Shown here: piece by piece, positions 31,454 through 43,340 of the stretch
Layout of the letters: every line of letters starts with the position of its first letter
Position numbering within the stretch: the stretch's first letter is position 1
Origin: Nematostella vectensis
Taxonomy: Eukaryota > Cnidaria > Anthozoa > Actiniaria > Edwardsiidae
NCBI RefSeq assembly: GCF_932526225.1
Contig: NC_064048.1
Location: forward strand, 4,474,437-4,538,436
Length of the DNA: 64,000 nucleotides
Direction: 5' to 3'
Made by a program: the position numbers and the translations under genes
Notes under the pieces: generated by a model
Databases searched by the model: none
What the model saw: the letters and a program-made list of their open reading frames with translations, nothing else
What the model was told of the DNA's origin: nothing

Positions 31454-33790
31454 TGTCGTATCAGTAAAGCCATGATCCTTAATATTATGCTGTTATTACT
31501 CGTTAGTTTCTCTTTCTTAAAAAGCTTTCTTATCGTGTAGCCATAAACCTCAAACAACCTAACGCGCAAACAAAAACTTCCAATCGCTAATTGGTATCAC
31601 GTAATTGACAGGCCTAGCAATTTGGCTGGATTGAGACTTGGGGGGTTCGTGATTGGTTGGTTTGACTTTGTGATTGACAGCTTGAATAGCTGGTTAAAGT
31701 CACCAGCAGTATTTGCCTTTAGGAACTGAGTTTTTTTCAAACCTCTTGTTTTTAAATTGACTCTGGCCCCTTTGCTCCCCCTCTTAATTGTTTCAGGTGA
31801 AAACACATTAAGAATCTGAAAACATTATAATTTTCATCGTCGTCGTTACACAAAAAGTCGCCTATACATTGGCCAATACATTTCTCTTGTCACCCTCAGA
31901 TGAGGGAGATATTTTTATGCTGTTATAAAGTCCTTCTCAATTGAAAAAGTGGTTTTACTTTAATTTTCCCCTGCGATAACAAAGATTGTCTAATGACATC
32001 AAGTATGCCTGTGTGATTTACAAATGTGGTTATGGCAAACTTAAAAAGAACTGATGATGTACAAAAGGAAAGAAAGGTTACTTTTTTAAAAGGGACATAT
32101 CGCTAACGATCGCAATCAGCGCCCAGGGCGCTTATTTAATTTTTCGGGAGCGCATATTGGGAAGGGGATTTTAAATTAAAACAACCAGCTTAAACATGGT
32201 TTTGATGAAAAATAAAACGACTAAAAGAGATGTGCGCTCATATGGATATAGTAGTAAAAGGGATAATAAGTGGACCCGTGTTGCAATGTGAGAAAGTCAA
32301 TGGAATCGTCACGCTATATAGGGGCAAAGTCATTTACGTTAAACATGCGCCACCATAGTCTACTCAGTAACATTTTATTAGTTAGAGAAGAGACAGGAGC
32401 TTGTCTGAAGACTTCCATTTTTAGATATTTGGCAGCAAGAAATATAAGAAAATCCATAGAAGACAATGAAGCCAGGTCCCCTTTCATGAAACCCTTGCTC
32501 CGGCTTCCCCTTTTTTAAACTCATGCATCCGCCCCTCGAATATCTCTTTCAAACACGCTACAATTAAAAGAATGAAAGATTTGCGTGGCCTAAGGGCATT
32601 ATCCGGCGCAAATGAGATGTGCAATAGAAACCACCCCTTTAACAACAATACGACGGTTATTGATATGCTATGCGGAGTGGTAGCCTTATATAACCAATTT
32701 AACAAAGTGTTCTATATGTTAATGTGTCGTATTTTTGTCAATTTGCCACACGCAAAAAGCAAAATAAACCATCAGAATTATTATTCTTTAGAGACGAGTC
32801 AGCAAAAATACAAAATTCTTTTATAAATACCACTTAGGTAAAAATCAGAAGCGCACGCAAATCCTTTCGCCAGCAGGTGATATGATATTTGGGTGACCTT
32901 CAAACCCGCTCGGTCAATCTCTTGGAGGCCTGGGTCTAAGGACTTCATAGGATTAGTAAGGAAAAGATTTGACCAAGCGAGCAAGTTTTCTTTAATAATT
33001 TTTGCAGCGAGTCTCAAATTGACAGGAATCAGTATAATTACCATGTTTTCTGGAGATCAGGGAGCGGGAAAAGTTTAGCTCTTCTAAATATGGGCATCTA
33101 TGTCCATATAAGGCAATACATACGAAGGACACTATCCGTGGGGAATATGTTTGATATGGTGTCCATAACCGGAATGGGGGTGTACAATCACGCGCACATT
33201 TACATATATTGTATAAAAACTCTTACTGCTTTTTTAAAATTCATTTGGTAAATTTTGGAAGAATTATTAATGTGCTGGTCCGATAACTTGGCAGCATTTT
33301 GTGCTTGATGACGTTTGCTCCGTTCCCGATTAGGTCCCCAATTAAGTTAATTGATAATGTCTGTTTGGGGCTCATTATTTTATCTTTAGTGCCTTTTTCT
33401 GCTATATATCACTCTACCCCTTTAAAAAAAAGGCTCATAGGAATCAACAAAAATACGAAAATTGGCTGTAAAAAACGAATGGTACTGACCATGGCAGAAC
33501 CCTAAAAAGAGGTCTCAATGGGGTACCTCATTTTAGGTTAACGGTTAAAAAAAGGAGCTTTTTAGTTTGACAGTTGATTCTTTTTTTACTTTGCAATTAC
33601 GGTTAATTTTTCGGCATCTTTATTACGGTTTACGGTCATTTTTTTTCTCAAATTTACGCTTAATTTTTATTTATTTATTTTTTGCGATTTTACGGTTAAC
33701 GGTTAACCCCATTTTGACAATTAATTATTTCTTATGCGCCTCTTAACATCCGCTTGTCTTTCAGAGATATCGAGATTTTGACATGTTTGC
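31454..33790. other. No gene found upstream of the GPCR
   Basis: The GPCR promoter should be in the first part. Short open frames only. TTACGGTTAACGG-type low-complexity sequence occupies about 33535-33715. Confidence 0.5.
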
Positions 33791-33794
33791 TTTT

Positions 33795-33847
33795 CCATGA
33801 TGCAATGCGGGTTACGAGTCGTAGCAGTGAGTCGCATTGCATCATGG
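33795..33847. repeat. Short perfect hairpin
   Basis: Arms CCATGATGCAATGCG and CGCATTGCATCATGG with a 23-nt loop. Confidence 0.85.
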
Positions 33848-34087
33848 GCAAATACGACACATGGATTCTTACTTCAAGTAGGCGTATATTGACTTGTTTC
33901 AGTTTTCTTGTCCATCGTATCTGAATAAATGACTTTCCATGACTTGTTTACATAAAGATGTTATAGAGACATAAAAACCAATTGATGTATCGATAATACA
34001 TGTGATATAGTTTTAAGAGTGTTTATAATAGAGTGTAAGGTTGTAAAAAAAGAGTGTGGGATCGGATTTTTTTTTTTTCGGACGTGT

Positions 34088-34180
34088 AGGGGTGGCAAAC
34101 CTCAGGCTAAGCTCAAACGTCATATAACCCATGAGCCGTACTCAATGCATATACATGCAAATGAATTGAGACTATTGTTT
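34088..34180. mobile_element. Partial MITE, GGCTAAGTTCAAACG family
   Basis: Starts AGGCTAAGCTCAAACGTC and follows the family consensus through CCATGAGCCGTACTCAATGC. Confidence 0.65.
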
Positions 34181-34194
34181 AATCAAACGCCCGG

Positions 34195-35480
34195 GAATTT
34201 CTAGGGGTAGGGGAAGGGGGAAATCGTCCGGAGCGAAAAAACCGGAGGGTCTGTTCGTGAGAAATGCTAGTCTTCAGAACCGAATACTCAAGGTCCCCCC
34301 ATCTAACATAATGAGGCCGATTTTTCCTTATTACTTTCAGTACAGGGAAATATAGTAATAATATATATTTTACGCTATGTTCGCAATCACAAGTTTTATC
34401 AAAAAGCCCAACGAAACATGTCCGCAATGCATTGCGTCGGGCTTCCATTTTTGAAACCGCCGAAATGGAGTTTTTCCATTCAAATAAAAAACAACGGGTC
34501 CTTTTGATTTTATTATATATTCGAGGTTATCTTCTCGGATAAGGATGTTGAACCCTAGGTCCCGTCTCTCCAATACACTACACTAATCTGAAACCGGATG
34601 GACGTAAAAGAACCGCTGGGGACGCAAGTAGAAACCCTGGCAGTTGCGCAGTCTGTTATTGAGGATGAGATAACAAAGGATGCAAAGCGCTTAGAGTTAT
34701 ACGATCAGCGCTATACAAATGCACACATTTATTATTAATTTTTTTGTTTTTTTATCGGATAAAAAACTTTCGAGGGTATTTTTACTTAATAAGACGGGTT
34801 ATTCGAAACGCTTTTCTGTTCAAGTCTGTCATGGATTTGCATTACATTTTTTTTAAATTAAAATCTCCAGAGGGGGGTGGGGGGTACCGAGTACTCGTAT
34901 GAAGAAAACGTTGTCGCATTGAGGGACTGGTACCGAGGACTCTTAGTTTCTTTACAGATACTTTCTCCATTGACTAAAGATGATCACAGTCACTGTTTTT
35001 CTCTTCTGATTACAAGGCATAAAGTTTACGAAGCACTTGCGGTACGATAACCTTAAAAATAACAAGAATTATATTAAATATAATATATTAGTTTCCTTAT
35101 ATGGAAGTGACTGCGTTTGGCAAAAAAGACAATTTTTTGCTGAATTTTCTTGATATGTGGAAAATCTGGAGGGGTGGGGGTCCGCTGAACCCAATGTATT
35201 TGTGTCGATACAAATAGACAATTAGATTAGGCACGACAGGAGCGCGACGTATGAATCGGGCCTGAAATCTGCATTTCTGTTCTACATTTTGGACTTAAAC
35301 TTTGTCGTGCCGCACGTCCCCTTTATTCTTAAAAGAGGTGTTTGCCTGATTTTTTGCTTTGCCACTTCTTGAATCAGTAACCTGTCGCCCCTCCCATGAT
35401 GCGTGTAGCCTCCAGATACTCCTTCCAAGCAGGACCCCCGCCCCCCCCCCCGCCCCCCACCCCCCCTTTTGTCGTTATCA
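34195..35480. other. No gene found
   Basis: Includes a sequence with a SINE-like tail near 34690-34735 (AAAGCGCTTAGAG, AGCGCTATACAAATG), a dispersed repeat at 35010-35160 shared with 28140-28300, and a C-rich run at 35440-35465. Confidence 0.45.
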
Positions 35481-35567
35481 AGTCGATTGTTTTATCTTCA
35501 TTTGCATGCATTTGCATTGAATACGGCACATGGATAATACGACGTTTGAACTTAGCCTCATTCACTT
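35480..35567 (-). mobile_element. Partial MITE, GGCTAAGTTCAAACG family
   Basis: Reverse-orientation copy ending GTTTGAACTTAGCC; its other end is missing. Confidence 0.7.
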
Positions 35568-35605
35568 GCTTGAATTAGCCGATGGAAATGGATACTTTAA
35601 ATAAG

Positions 35606-35748
35606 GCTAAGTTCAAACGTCGTATTATCCATGAGCCGTATTCAATTCAAACGCATGCTAATAAATCGAGCCGATTGTTTAATCTTCATTGCATGTATTT
35701 GCATTGAATAACGCTCATGGATAATACGCCGTTTGAACTTAGCCTAAG
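35606..35748. mobile_element. Complete MITE with TAA target duplication
   Basis: About 140 bp, almost fully palindromic: GGCTAAGTTCAAACG at the left, CGTTTGAACTTAGCC at the right, arms extending through TATTATCCATGAGC. TAA flanks both ends, as for PIF/Harbinger-type insertions. Confidence 0.8.
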
Positions 35749-36024
35749 CCTGTATTGTGCGGTAATGTAAAATGGCGGCGTGAATGGCCTTCTTTCAATT
35801 AAAATAGCCTCTATTTTCTCTATCCTATGGTCCGGAACCTTGCTCAGTGTGAGACCGACTAGCAATGTTTAGAATCTCAGCAGATCTCGGTTGGGGATAA
35901 ATGGCCTAAATTAGGAACACAGGCGATGTGTCACGAACTCTAAAAATGTATGTTCGACCTTGGGAGATGTCCGGAAAATAAAGCTACGAGTCGACGTTCT
36001 AGATAAAAGACTGATATGATTTTC

Positions 36025-36320
36025 AGTCATGGCGAAAGTGATGGTATTGGTTATGGTGATAATGACGTTGATGGTGGTGTTGATGGTTATAATAATGGTG
36101 ATGGTGGTGTTGATGGTGATAATGATAGTGACGGTAATGGTGATGGTGGTGGTGGTAATTGTAGTGATGGTGGTGGTGTTGATGGTGCGGTGGTAGCGGT
36201 GGTGATGATGGTGATGGTGGTGATGATGGTGATGGTGGTGATGGTGGTGATGGTGATGGTGGTGATGGTGGTGATGGTGATGGTGATGGTGATGGTGATG
36301 GTGATGGTGACGATGACATT
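36025..36320. repeat. GATGGT trinucleotide-like repeat
   Basis: Degenerate at the left, purer to the right, ending in about ten GGTGAT units. Open frames across it are compositional. Confidence 0.93.
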
Positions 36321-36921
36321 CTTTAGAAGAGGTTGCAAATCAATCATGATTGTATACCAGGGCTTCCAGCTCACACAGTAAATTAATCGCTATTCTTGCG
36401 AGTTTGAAGTGCTTAAATTTATTTCCGAAAGTGCAATGCTGAAAATTTGTTTCTTCTAAATGATATATCATATGGTGAAGGTCATTCATAAGTGTTGGCA
36501 ATAGTTTTTGTTAATTGATTGAATCTGTTATCGGGCCACCAGTGGCTAGTTTCAAATCAGTAAGCCCCGCGTCAACTTTAGACTCGCCTTGGAAAAGGCT
36601 TCGCTCACGACAAGGTATAGCGAAACGATACATCTTATTCTCATGGGGATTGATTTAAAAGAGAATGGACTTATAGATTGAATCTAATAGACGCGACTTC
36701 ACTGCCCTTCAACCAAAAGTTGGCTTATTATTTTACCGAGTAAAATTTGAACCCCTGTTTAAAGAAGGCCAATCACGCCGCCATTTTATGCACCCATTAT
36801 GCACCCATTTCCATTGGCTAATTCAATCGAGTAACGAAGATATTTTCAAATAAAATATTGTCAATTGCATTTCAGACTTCATTCGTAGATTACTATTTTA
36901 AGGTTTTCTTTCAAATTAAAG

Positions 36922-37160
36922 CCAGTTCATCCGATTTGCGTGGCGCGTGGTTTGGTAGGCTATGAAAACCCCATGCATGTTCGTTTGAATCATGCTAAAA
37001 TTCAATCCAATCTACAATAAAATCGACTCGATAATATTTCTACGATATCAAACAATGCTGAGTAAGGTATATTTTTCAAAATGATGGGAGTTCTAAACAT
37101 TCAAAACAAAACCAAAACAACAGTGTCACGCAAGTTGTATTCACGGCTTTTAACCGCTGT
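36922..37160 (+). repeat. Diverged dispersed repeat, copy 1
   Basis: Matches 42873-43110 (ATCCGAATTGCGTGACGC-like start, TAGGCTAYGAAAAC, AATCCAATCTACA-like, ATTCAAAACAAAAMC). Older than the other repeat pairs. Confidence 0.65.
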
Positions 37161-38750
37161 ATTTTCAAAGATAAACAATAACACAGGAGTGCGTGGTTGA
37201 CATTCTTTAAACGCGTGTATACGCGTGCGAGATGCCGTGTCCCTTAGTGAACACCCTTTCAACAACTATACACTCACATATCACAACAAGTGGCAAGAAA
37301 CAATATCTTGTCCTCACCTCCTTCATGTAGAAAGTAAATAAGATTAATTCAATTATAGTATTAGTGCTGATTTACAAATCCTTCATCATCCCTGTGCGAG
37401 CGTGAATCCCCAACACTCGTTCTTAGAGAACCCGATACGGTGTTGTTTCATTAATAAAACAGAAGGCAAAAATAGACTACACACTACACATATGCAGTTA
37501 AATCGCTTTTCTACTTTCTTGCGTTTGAAAATGCTCTTTTAATTGCTAGAGTGACATTCTTGGTTGTCTAAGATAATGTGATAAAAATTCTCAGGACAGA
37601 GAAAAGTGAAAACTGCTTTTATTTATTATGATTTATTATGGCCTTGGGGGTTTAGCTTGCTGAAAGAGGGATTATTGATCGAGCGACATTGGGGGAGTAG
37701 TAAACACTTGGCTTGCTGACAGAAATTCCTATTTTTGAAAACAGTTTTGGATACAAGGGAATATAACAATACAGTACGTGTTTAGAGGAAATGAACCACA
37801 AGAAGGAAATACTGTATCAATTCATGACCTCCGCGGGAATCTTCCGTTCTCTGGGCAATTTTGTGGAGGCCTCAGAAGGGGTTTAGACCCATCCCCTAGA
37901 TCCGTTACTTGATGTCTGCTTCCTAAGAGAGAGCGATTCGTTCAAATACGCATATATCAATATATATATACCGCGCAGCGGTGAGAATTTTATATGTATA
38001 TAGATACGCAATGCAATTTTTATCGCAATGTTACAAAAAATAGAAACCAATTCTGCTTATTTCTGGGAACTTGCAACGTATTAAAAAAAATGTCTGTTGC
38101 AGTGGTTGTCACGCGCGCCTGCAATTTTCATGCAATTCGCAACGCAACAACAAAATTGCCTCTTGTATCATGGCCTTACGAATTACGATATCGAGTTTGA
38201 GTAATCCAGCCTAGGCCAGTCATCGCCATCTTTAATGTCTAAGATTTAATGACTACCACGAATTATTTTTCCCCTTGCCTTGGTGACCATAGAGAATTGT
38301 GCAACTAGTCGAAGTCCTTTTTCACACTTTGGTTTTCCTTTATCTTGTATTTAAACTCCGATGACGATAAAACAAACGTGTAAGAACCACTTCTACTTGT
38401 GAAGGACGATATGGGAATTCTCGAAGGGTGGGGGGGGGGGGGGGAAGTTAAACATATGGCTGGAGACATCTGGATTTTAGCACTCGTACATTTCTGGTGT
38501 TTTTGTTATAGGTCTAAAAGAGTCTGGAACGGCGAGCGCGCGGGAAACCCGGGATAAACATGTTAGGATCTCAACCAGTATTTCGAAATGGCGATTGAAG
38601 TAAAAGCAATAACATCGCTAACATCGATAACATAATGATCGAAGCGGCCAATTATAAGGAGTTGTACCAGGGTCGACGTTCTTATAAAAAAAGTGTATGC
38701 AGAAAAGCTTCTAATACTTTCTGATGATCACAATTGAACTAAACGCGGAA
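37161..38750. other. No gene found
   Basis: Mixed composition, a G run at 38429-38444, no exon-like frame. Confidence 0.5.
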
Positions 38751-38751
38751 T

Positions 38752-38855
38752 CACGGGGAGGCCCAGTGGTTAGCACACTGGCCTCTCACCGCTGCGGTCC
38801 GAGTTCTTTTTTTTTTCTTTTTTGTTCCGAGTTCTAATCCCGGCTCTGCACTCGG
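38752..38855 (+). repeat. tRNA-like SINE head interrupted by a T-rich insertion
   Basis: A-box-like GGCCCAGTGGTTAGCAC, then GCTGCGGTCCGAGTTC. A T-rich stretch follows, and after it GTTCCGAGTTCTAATCCCGG repeats the last bases and supplies the B-box. The repeated TCCGAGTTC on both sides looks like a target-site-style duplication around the insertion. Confidence 0.6.
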
Positions 38856-40364
38856 AAAATTATCTAAGTTCACATCAGGATTTGAATATGATCATTTAAG
38901 TGGGTTGTACTTGTTTCTCCTGTGTTTCCATTCTTTCGGAATAGACACAAGACCGGCTCCTTCGTTGACAAATTTCTCTAAGACACGCGAAATACAGCAT
39001 GTTTCATTTTCTCTTGGCTTGGGCCGACGCCCTTTTTATGACATTCAGCGTTTGACAGTCTCGCCTACATTGCCATCTAAGCTATCTAAACGATCATATT
39101 CAGTGCCCTTATCTCACAGATTTAACCAAATACAGTATAAACCTCTACAAGCCCTCCCACTCGGTTCCACCTAACTCTCATGAATTCTTATCCAAGGAGG
39201 AGGCTTTTGTTGTCTGATTACTTCTAAGTTTACACCTGGTCGGTGAATACAATACACCATTTGGTATACGGATAGAAAGCAAGCTCATAAGTCTAGCCTA
39301 CAGGCCCCAGGTTAGCGCGTCTTAAGCGACGAGCTTTTACCCTAAGGTGGAAGTTGCTAGGATTACGCAGAGGCTATTGTTTGAGATACTGTTATGCTAA
39401 CTTATAACGGCAGGAGTCTTTCTCGGATAAAAGCGATTACGCATTCCAGTAACAGTTGGAATTTGCTAGCTCATAGCTGTTCTTGTATAAAAACTTGTTT
39501 TGACTGCTTTGCGGCATAACGAGCAAGATTTTGAGTAGAACTCTGCAGCTACAGGACGATGTGTTCTTTTTTCTAAGGAAAAAAGAAGGAAACCACCATT
39601 TTAATCCTTTCTACACATAAAAGAGAAGGAATCATATATCAAGTGAGGCTTTCAGAAAAAAATACATTTATTTGTCAGAAGGTGGATTATACGCCTTGGA
39701 TGAATTTTTGTGGCATTGTATTTTCTTTTTCCAATGCAAAAAGGGGAACCAATTAGTTGTTTGTGGGAGCTGTGTATTTTGACGTTAAAATAAATTAAGT
39801 TTTCCTGGTTTTGTTTTATTTTTTTAAACCTTGTGTTTGGTGATATCACTTTTCGTGAATGTAAGTAGAGCAGTTTCTTTTTGCAAAACATTACGTAACG
39901 CAATACCAACAGAACTAATACTCCCACTTGCATCGCCAACAATTACCGTACAGACTATTCTAGTGCGATATCTACGTAAGTTCACAGTATGAATCTATCT
40001 TTAGTCCCATCGCAGCGTATAAGCGCGAATTCAGAGCCTTAGATTCCGGAATTTCCGTCCGCTTGGCTAGTCGTGTTGAAAATTATTCTTTAGAAAGACG
40101 CAGAGCTCGTCGCGTGCCTGACATTCCAGTGGGTTAAGCCATAGCCCGGCATGTGCCGGAGTGATGAGTGTTTTGACTTACACATCGTTATTACGCTGTT
40201 AGGGATCGCATGATTGAGTGACATGACATTTCCTGCGTGCCTTCCGCGTTACATGTTATTTAGGCAGACACGCCGTAGCCCTTCGAGACCAGAACAACAT
40301 AGACTATCGTCCGAAGCACATCTAAGCCACGCGTGCTACAGAACGAACTAAACTCAAGCCTGAT
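38856..40364. other. No gene found; upstream of the small peptide gene
   Basis: Open frames are short. A TATAAAAA box-like motif lies at 39486, probably too far upstream to serve the 40365 gene directly. Confidence 0.4.
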
Positions 40365-40610
40365 ATGAAGACCTCTACATACATAACCTTATTAGCCACG
40401 CTAGTCATTTTACTAGCCCTAATGGTTGATGACACGGAAGCGTATGTGAATTCCCTCACAGCAAGACGAGGCGTAAAAAGACAGCAAAAAATGGACCGCA
40501 TGCGAAAACGCATGGAAAAAGTCCTACGCTCACATAAAAAGATGCAAGAGAAAATAGCCTATTTCAAAAAGTGGATTTCAAGATATAAGAAACAGGTAAA
40601 TAATATGTAA
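40365..40610 (+). CDS. Small secreted basic peptide precursor
   Basis: 81-residue ORF not recognised by family. The first about 26 residues are a clear signal peptide (MKTSTYITLLATLVILLALM, then a short acidic stretch ending in A). The remaining about 55 residues are very rich in Lys/Arg, have no cysteine, and look amphipathic-helical (RKRMEKVLRSHKKMQEKI, YFKKWISRYKKQ). An ARRGVKR segment could be a dibasic processing site. Possible roles are an antimicrobial, membrane-active or neuropeptide-type product; nothing decides between them. Near the end, CAG|GTAAATAAT is a good splice donor, so a further exon may replace the last four codons. Confidence 0.65.
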   Translation: MKTSTYITLLATLVILLALMVDDTEAYVNSLTARRGVKRQQKMDRMRKRMEKVLRSHKKMQEKIAYFKKWISRYKKQVNNM

Positions 40611-42680
40611 TTTCAGTTGAATATATAGGTTTTCAACACTTGCTGAATAACAGCATTACCGGTTATTCTAATTCGGAAATAGCTCTACAGGTGGACGCGT
40701 TTATCCGCTATCAGATTCGGTTAAATATATCTGTATTTCCCATCGCCTTATAAGTAAACGTTCTATACTCAGAATGGAGTAGTCATGACAGTGCAATTTC
40801 GAAAATTCCGCATGCAATTGCTTTTTGTATGCACCATTTAACAACAGTTATGTTACGAAGTCTTATTCGTGATGGAACCATTCATATTCCGGATTCTTTT
40901 CGTGATCAAGAAGCTCTCTAATACTTATTCTTAAGCACTTGTTTTTAAGAAAAAAATGTCATTTAAAAAAATTCCAGGCTATACTCTCCCCTTCCCAAAT
41001 AATAAAAATATATTTTTTTCTTCTCTTCGTAAAATTTGGAACAAGCCTCAAGCCTACATTTGATATTTATCTGCTTGCTTTAAAAAAAAACTCATTTCTA
41101 AAGTCATCTGTTGTTTTTCTCTAGTTGAAGGTGCAATATAGAGGGGGAGATAGACGGAACTCCAGATGATACAGAGAGGAAAGGAAGCAAGAGGAAGATG
41201 GGAACTAACGCCAATATCCGGCACTTCGATGTCAAGTAGGCATCCGCCATGAGGTGCGAAAATTGCTGATGGCCGACCAGATAAGGAGGGACATTAAGTG
41301 ACTCCAGGCTCGCCGAAAAAGGGGATAAGAGAATGAGTGGATATGCCATGATATTCACCCGTGTGTGCTGCGGTTATTGTGTTATTCACCGCTAAATGCA
41401 AGGCTTATAATAACGCTTTATCGAGCTGGTTGCAAAAACAAATGTTTGATTGAACTTAGAAGAGCGCGATTGAGCTGTGAAGATTGAAGAACATTGACTT
41501 TTAGGAGCAAAGTTAAGCAGGATAGCTATATTAGAAACATACTTGAGCTAGTTAAGAGTCACGAGTATTTCACAACTAGTCGCCGAAGGCGAAGTCAATA
41601 TAGGCGAATATCCTGCTGAGGCGTAGTCGAGGGATTATTCGCCCATATTAACAGCGCAATATGAACTATCCTCTAGTTTGATAATCGAAGTGATTTTTAA
41701 ACCTTTTTTTGTTTTGAAAATTAATATTTTCAGTCAAGCGAATGTGCCAGCTAAAAACTGACAAATTAGAGTGCGCATTTTCTTATAATCACTTTGGTTA
41801 TCACACTAGTGACTATTTCGTGATATTCACCCCATGTTTCATATCCACTCATCACGCCGCGTGCCAAGCTGGTCTTGGTGAATTTATTTATTGGATTATC
41901 ATTATTATAACTGCAAAGTAATATAAAGCATCAATAGCAAAAGATTATAAAGAAAATGATGACAATATTTATTAATTAAATAAATCGAGAAAATTGCAAT
42001 ATCCAGTCTGGTTTGGTTTAAAATGAGAAAATCTACTGAAATATATTCTATATTCTTTTATATATGATCTTTTGTTCCAAAAAGAAGAGGAAAGGTCGTT
42101 TGGGCTTGTTGATTTCTACCAATCTAGAATAGACAACATGTATTAATTATTCCCCTTTCTAAGTTCCTCTAAAGGTTAATTTAGACAACATGATTTAATC
42201 GTATGCGACCCGCCCGCGACATGCCTTACTCGCAGGCTGATAAACCCTGTACAACTTGAGTTATAGAGGTGTCGCATCGCATACAACTAAATTGTGCTGT
42301 CAAATCCAGCAATGGAATAGATTGTGCGACGAATTCTATTATTTATATTAGTTCATTTCTCTTTGATACTCTTACATGGGAAAATACCAGGAATTTTGTT
42401 TTTCTTAGTTATCTTTATGCATTTTTTATTTTCCCACGACACACCCTTCACCCTGGTCAGCCAAGGAGATGTATATTTGTGTAACCAGAGCTTTCTGCGC
42501 TGGAATGTTAAGAGTAGATAAAATACTTTTGGTTCTCAGCATTTTAGATTTTGAATCTCGAGATTGAATTGTTTTCTTAGGGTCTGCCCTTCACATAACG
42601 GACATTGTATCAAATAGTAGGGAGGGCCGAGGTATCTTTATTTTCCTATTTACGAAAGCATTACTGCACAACTTACGAAA
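40611..42680. other. No gene found
   Basis: AT-rich, includes possible further exon space for the small peptide gene. I could not pick a supported exon. Confidence 0.4.
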
Positions 42681-42684
42681 CAGC

Positions 42685-42870
42685 CATGAAACGGCCATGG
42701 CACGGTTATGGTGCGGCCATTATACGGTTATAGTGCGGTAATAGTACGGTTACGGTGCGGCCATGGTTCGGTTATGGTGCGGCCATTGTAAGGTTATGGG
42801 TAACAGTTCGGTTATGGTGCGGCCATGGCACGGTTGTGGTGCGGTCATAGTGCGGTAATGATACCTTCGT
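42685..42870. repeat. Degenerate 14-18-bp array
   Basis: Repeated CGGTTATGGTGCGGCCAT and shorter CGGTAATAGTA-type variants, about 11 copies. Confidence 0.85.
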
Positions 42871-42872
42871 GG

Positions 42873-43110
42873 CTCTTTTATCCGAATTGCGTGACGCGGT
42901 GGTTTCGTAGGCTACGAAAACAAATGGAATCCGCTTGATGGTGAATTTCAATCCATGATACAGCTAAAACGCCTCAATTCGATTTTAAAAGTATCAAATA
43001 ATACAGGGTAAATTTTGTTTTTTTTAAAAAAACGAAAGTTTTGAATATTCAAAACAAAAACAAACAACATTCTCAAGCCGCATCTACGGACTTTGCTCAT
43101 TTTTTTAACC
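42873..43110 (+). repeat. Diverged dispersed repeat, copy 2
   Basis: Partner of 36922-37160. Confidence 0.65.
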
Positions 43111-43340
43111 GTTCTGCAAATCACGTGCGACACATAAAATCTTTATTTTAAAATTAAAAGGAGAGAGATTTCTGCAACTTCTTCAGCGCTTACATATCAG
43201 CCAAAAAATTTCTTTGTCAAAAGAGCTTATTCTCACTGAAAATGTTTTTTTGTTTAGTGAGTTTTAAACAGTTCATCAAATCACGTGCGACACATAGTCT
43301 TTATTTTAAAATTGGAGCGGAGAGAGATCTGTGTTCATAT
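43105..43340 (+). repeat. Direct repeat, about 70 bp, two copies
   Basis: AAATCACGTGCGACACATA and CTTTATTTTAAAATT followed by GGAGAGAGAT occur at about 43118 and 43279. Confidence 0.8.

Noticed and set aside
34690-34740. SINE tail (AGCGCTATACAAATG)
   Set aside because: Looks suggestive, but no A- or B-box could be placed upstream.
36016-36381. Gly/Asp- or Pro/Ser-rich frames
   Set aside because: GATGGT simple repeat.
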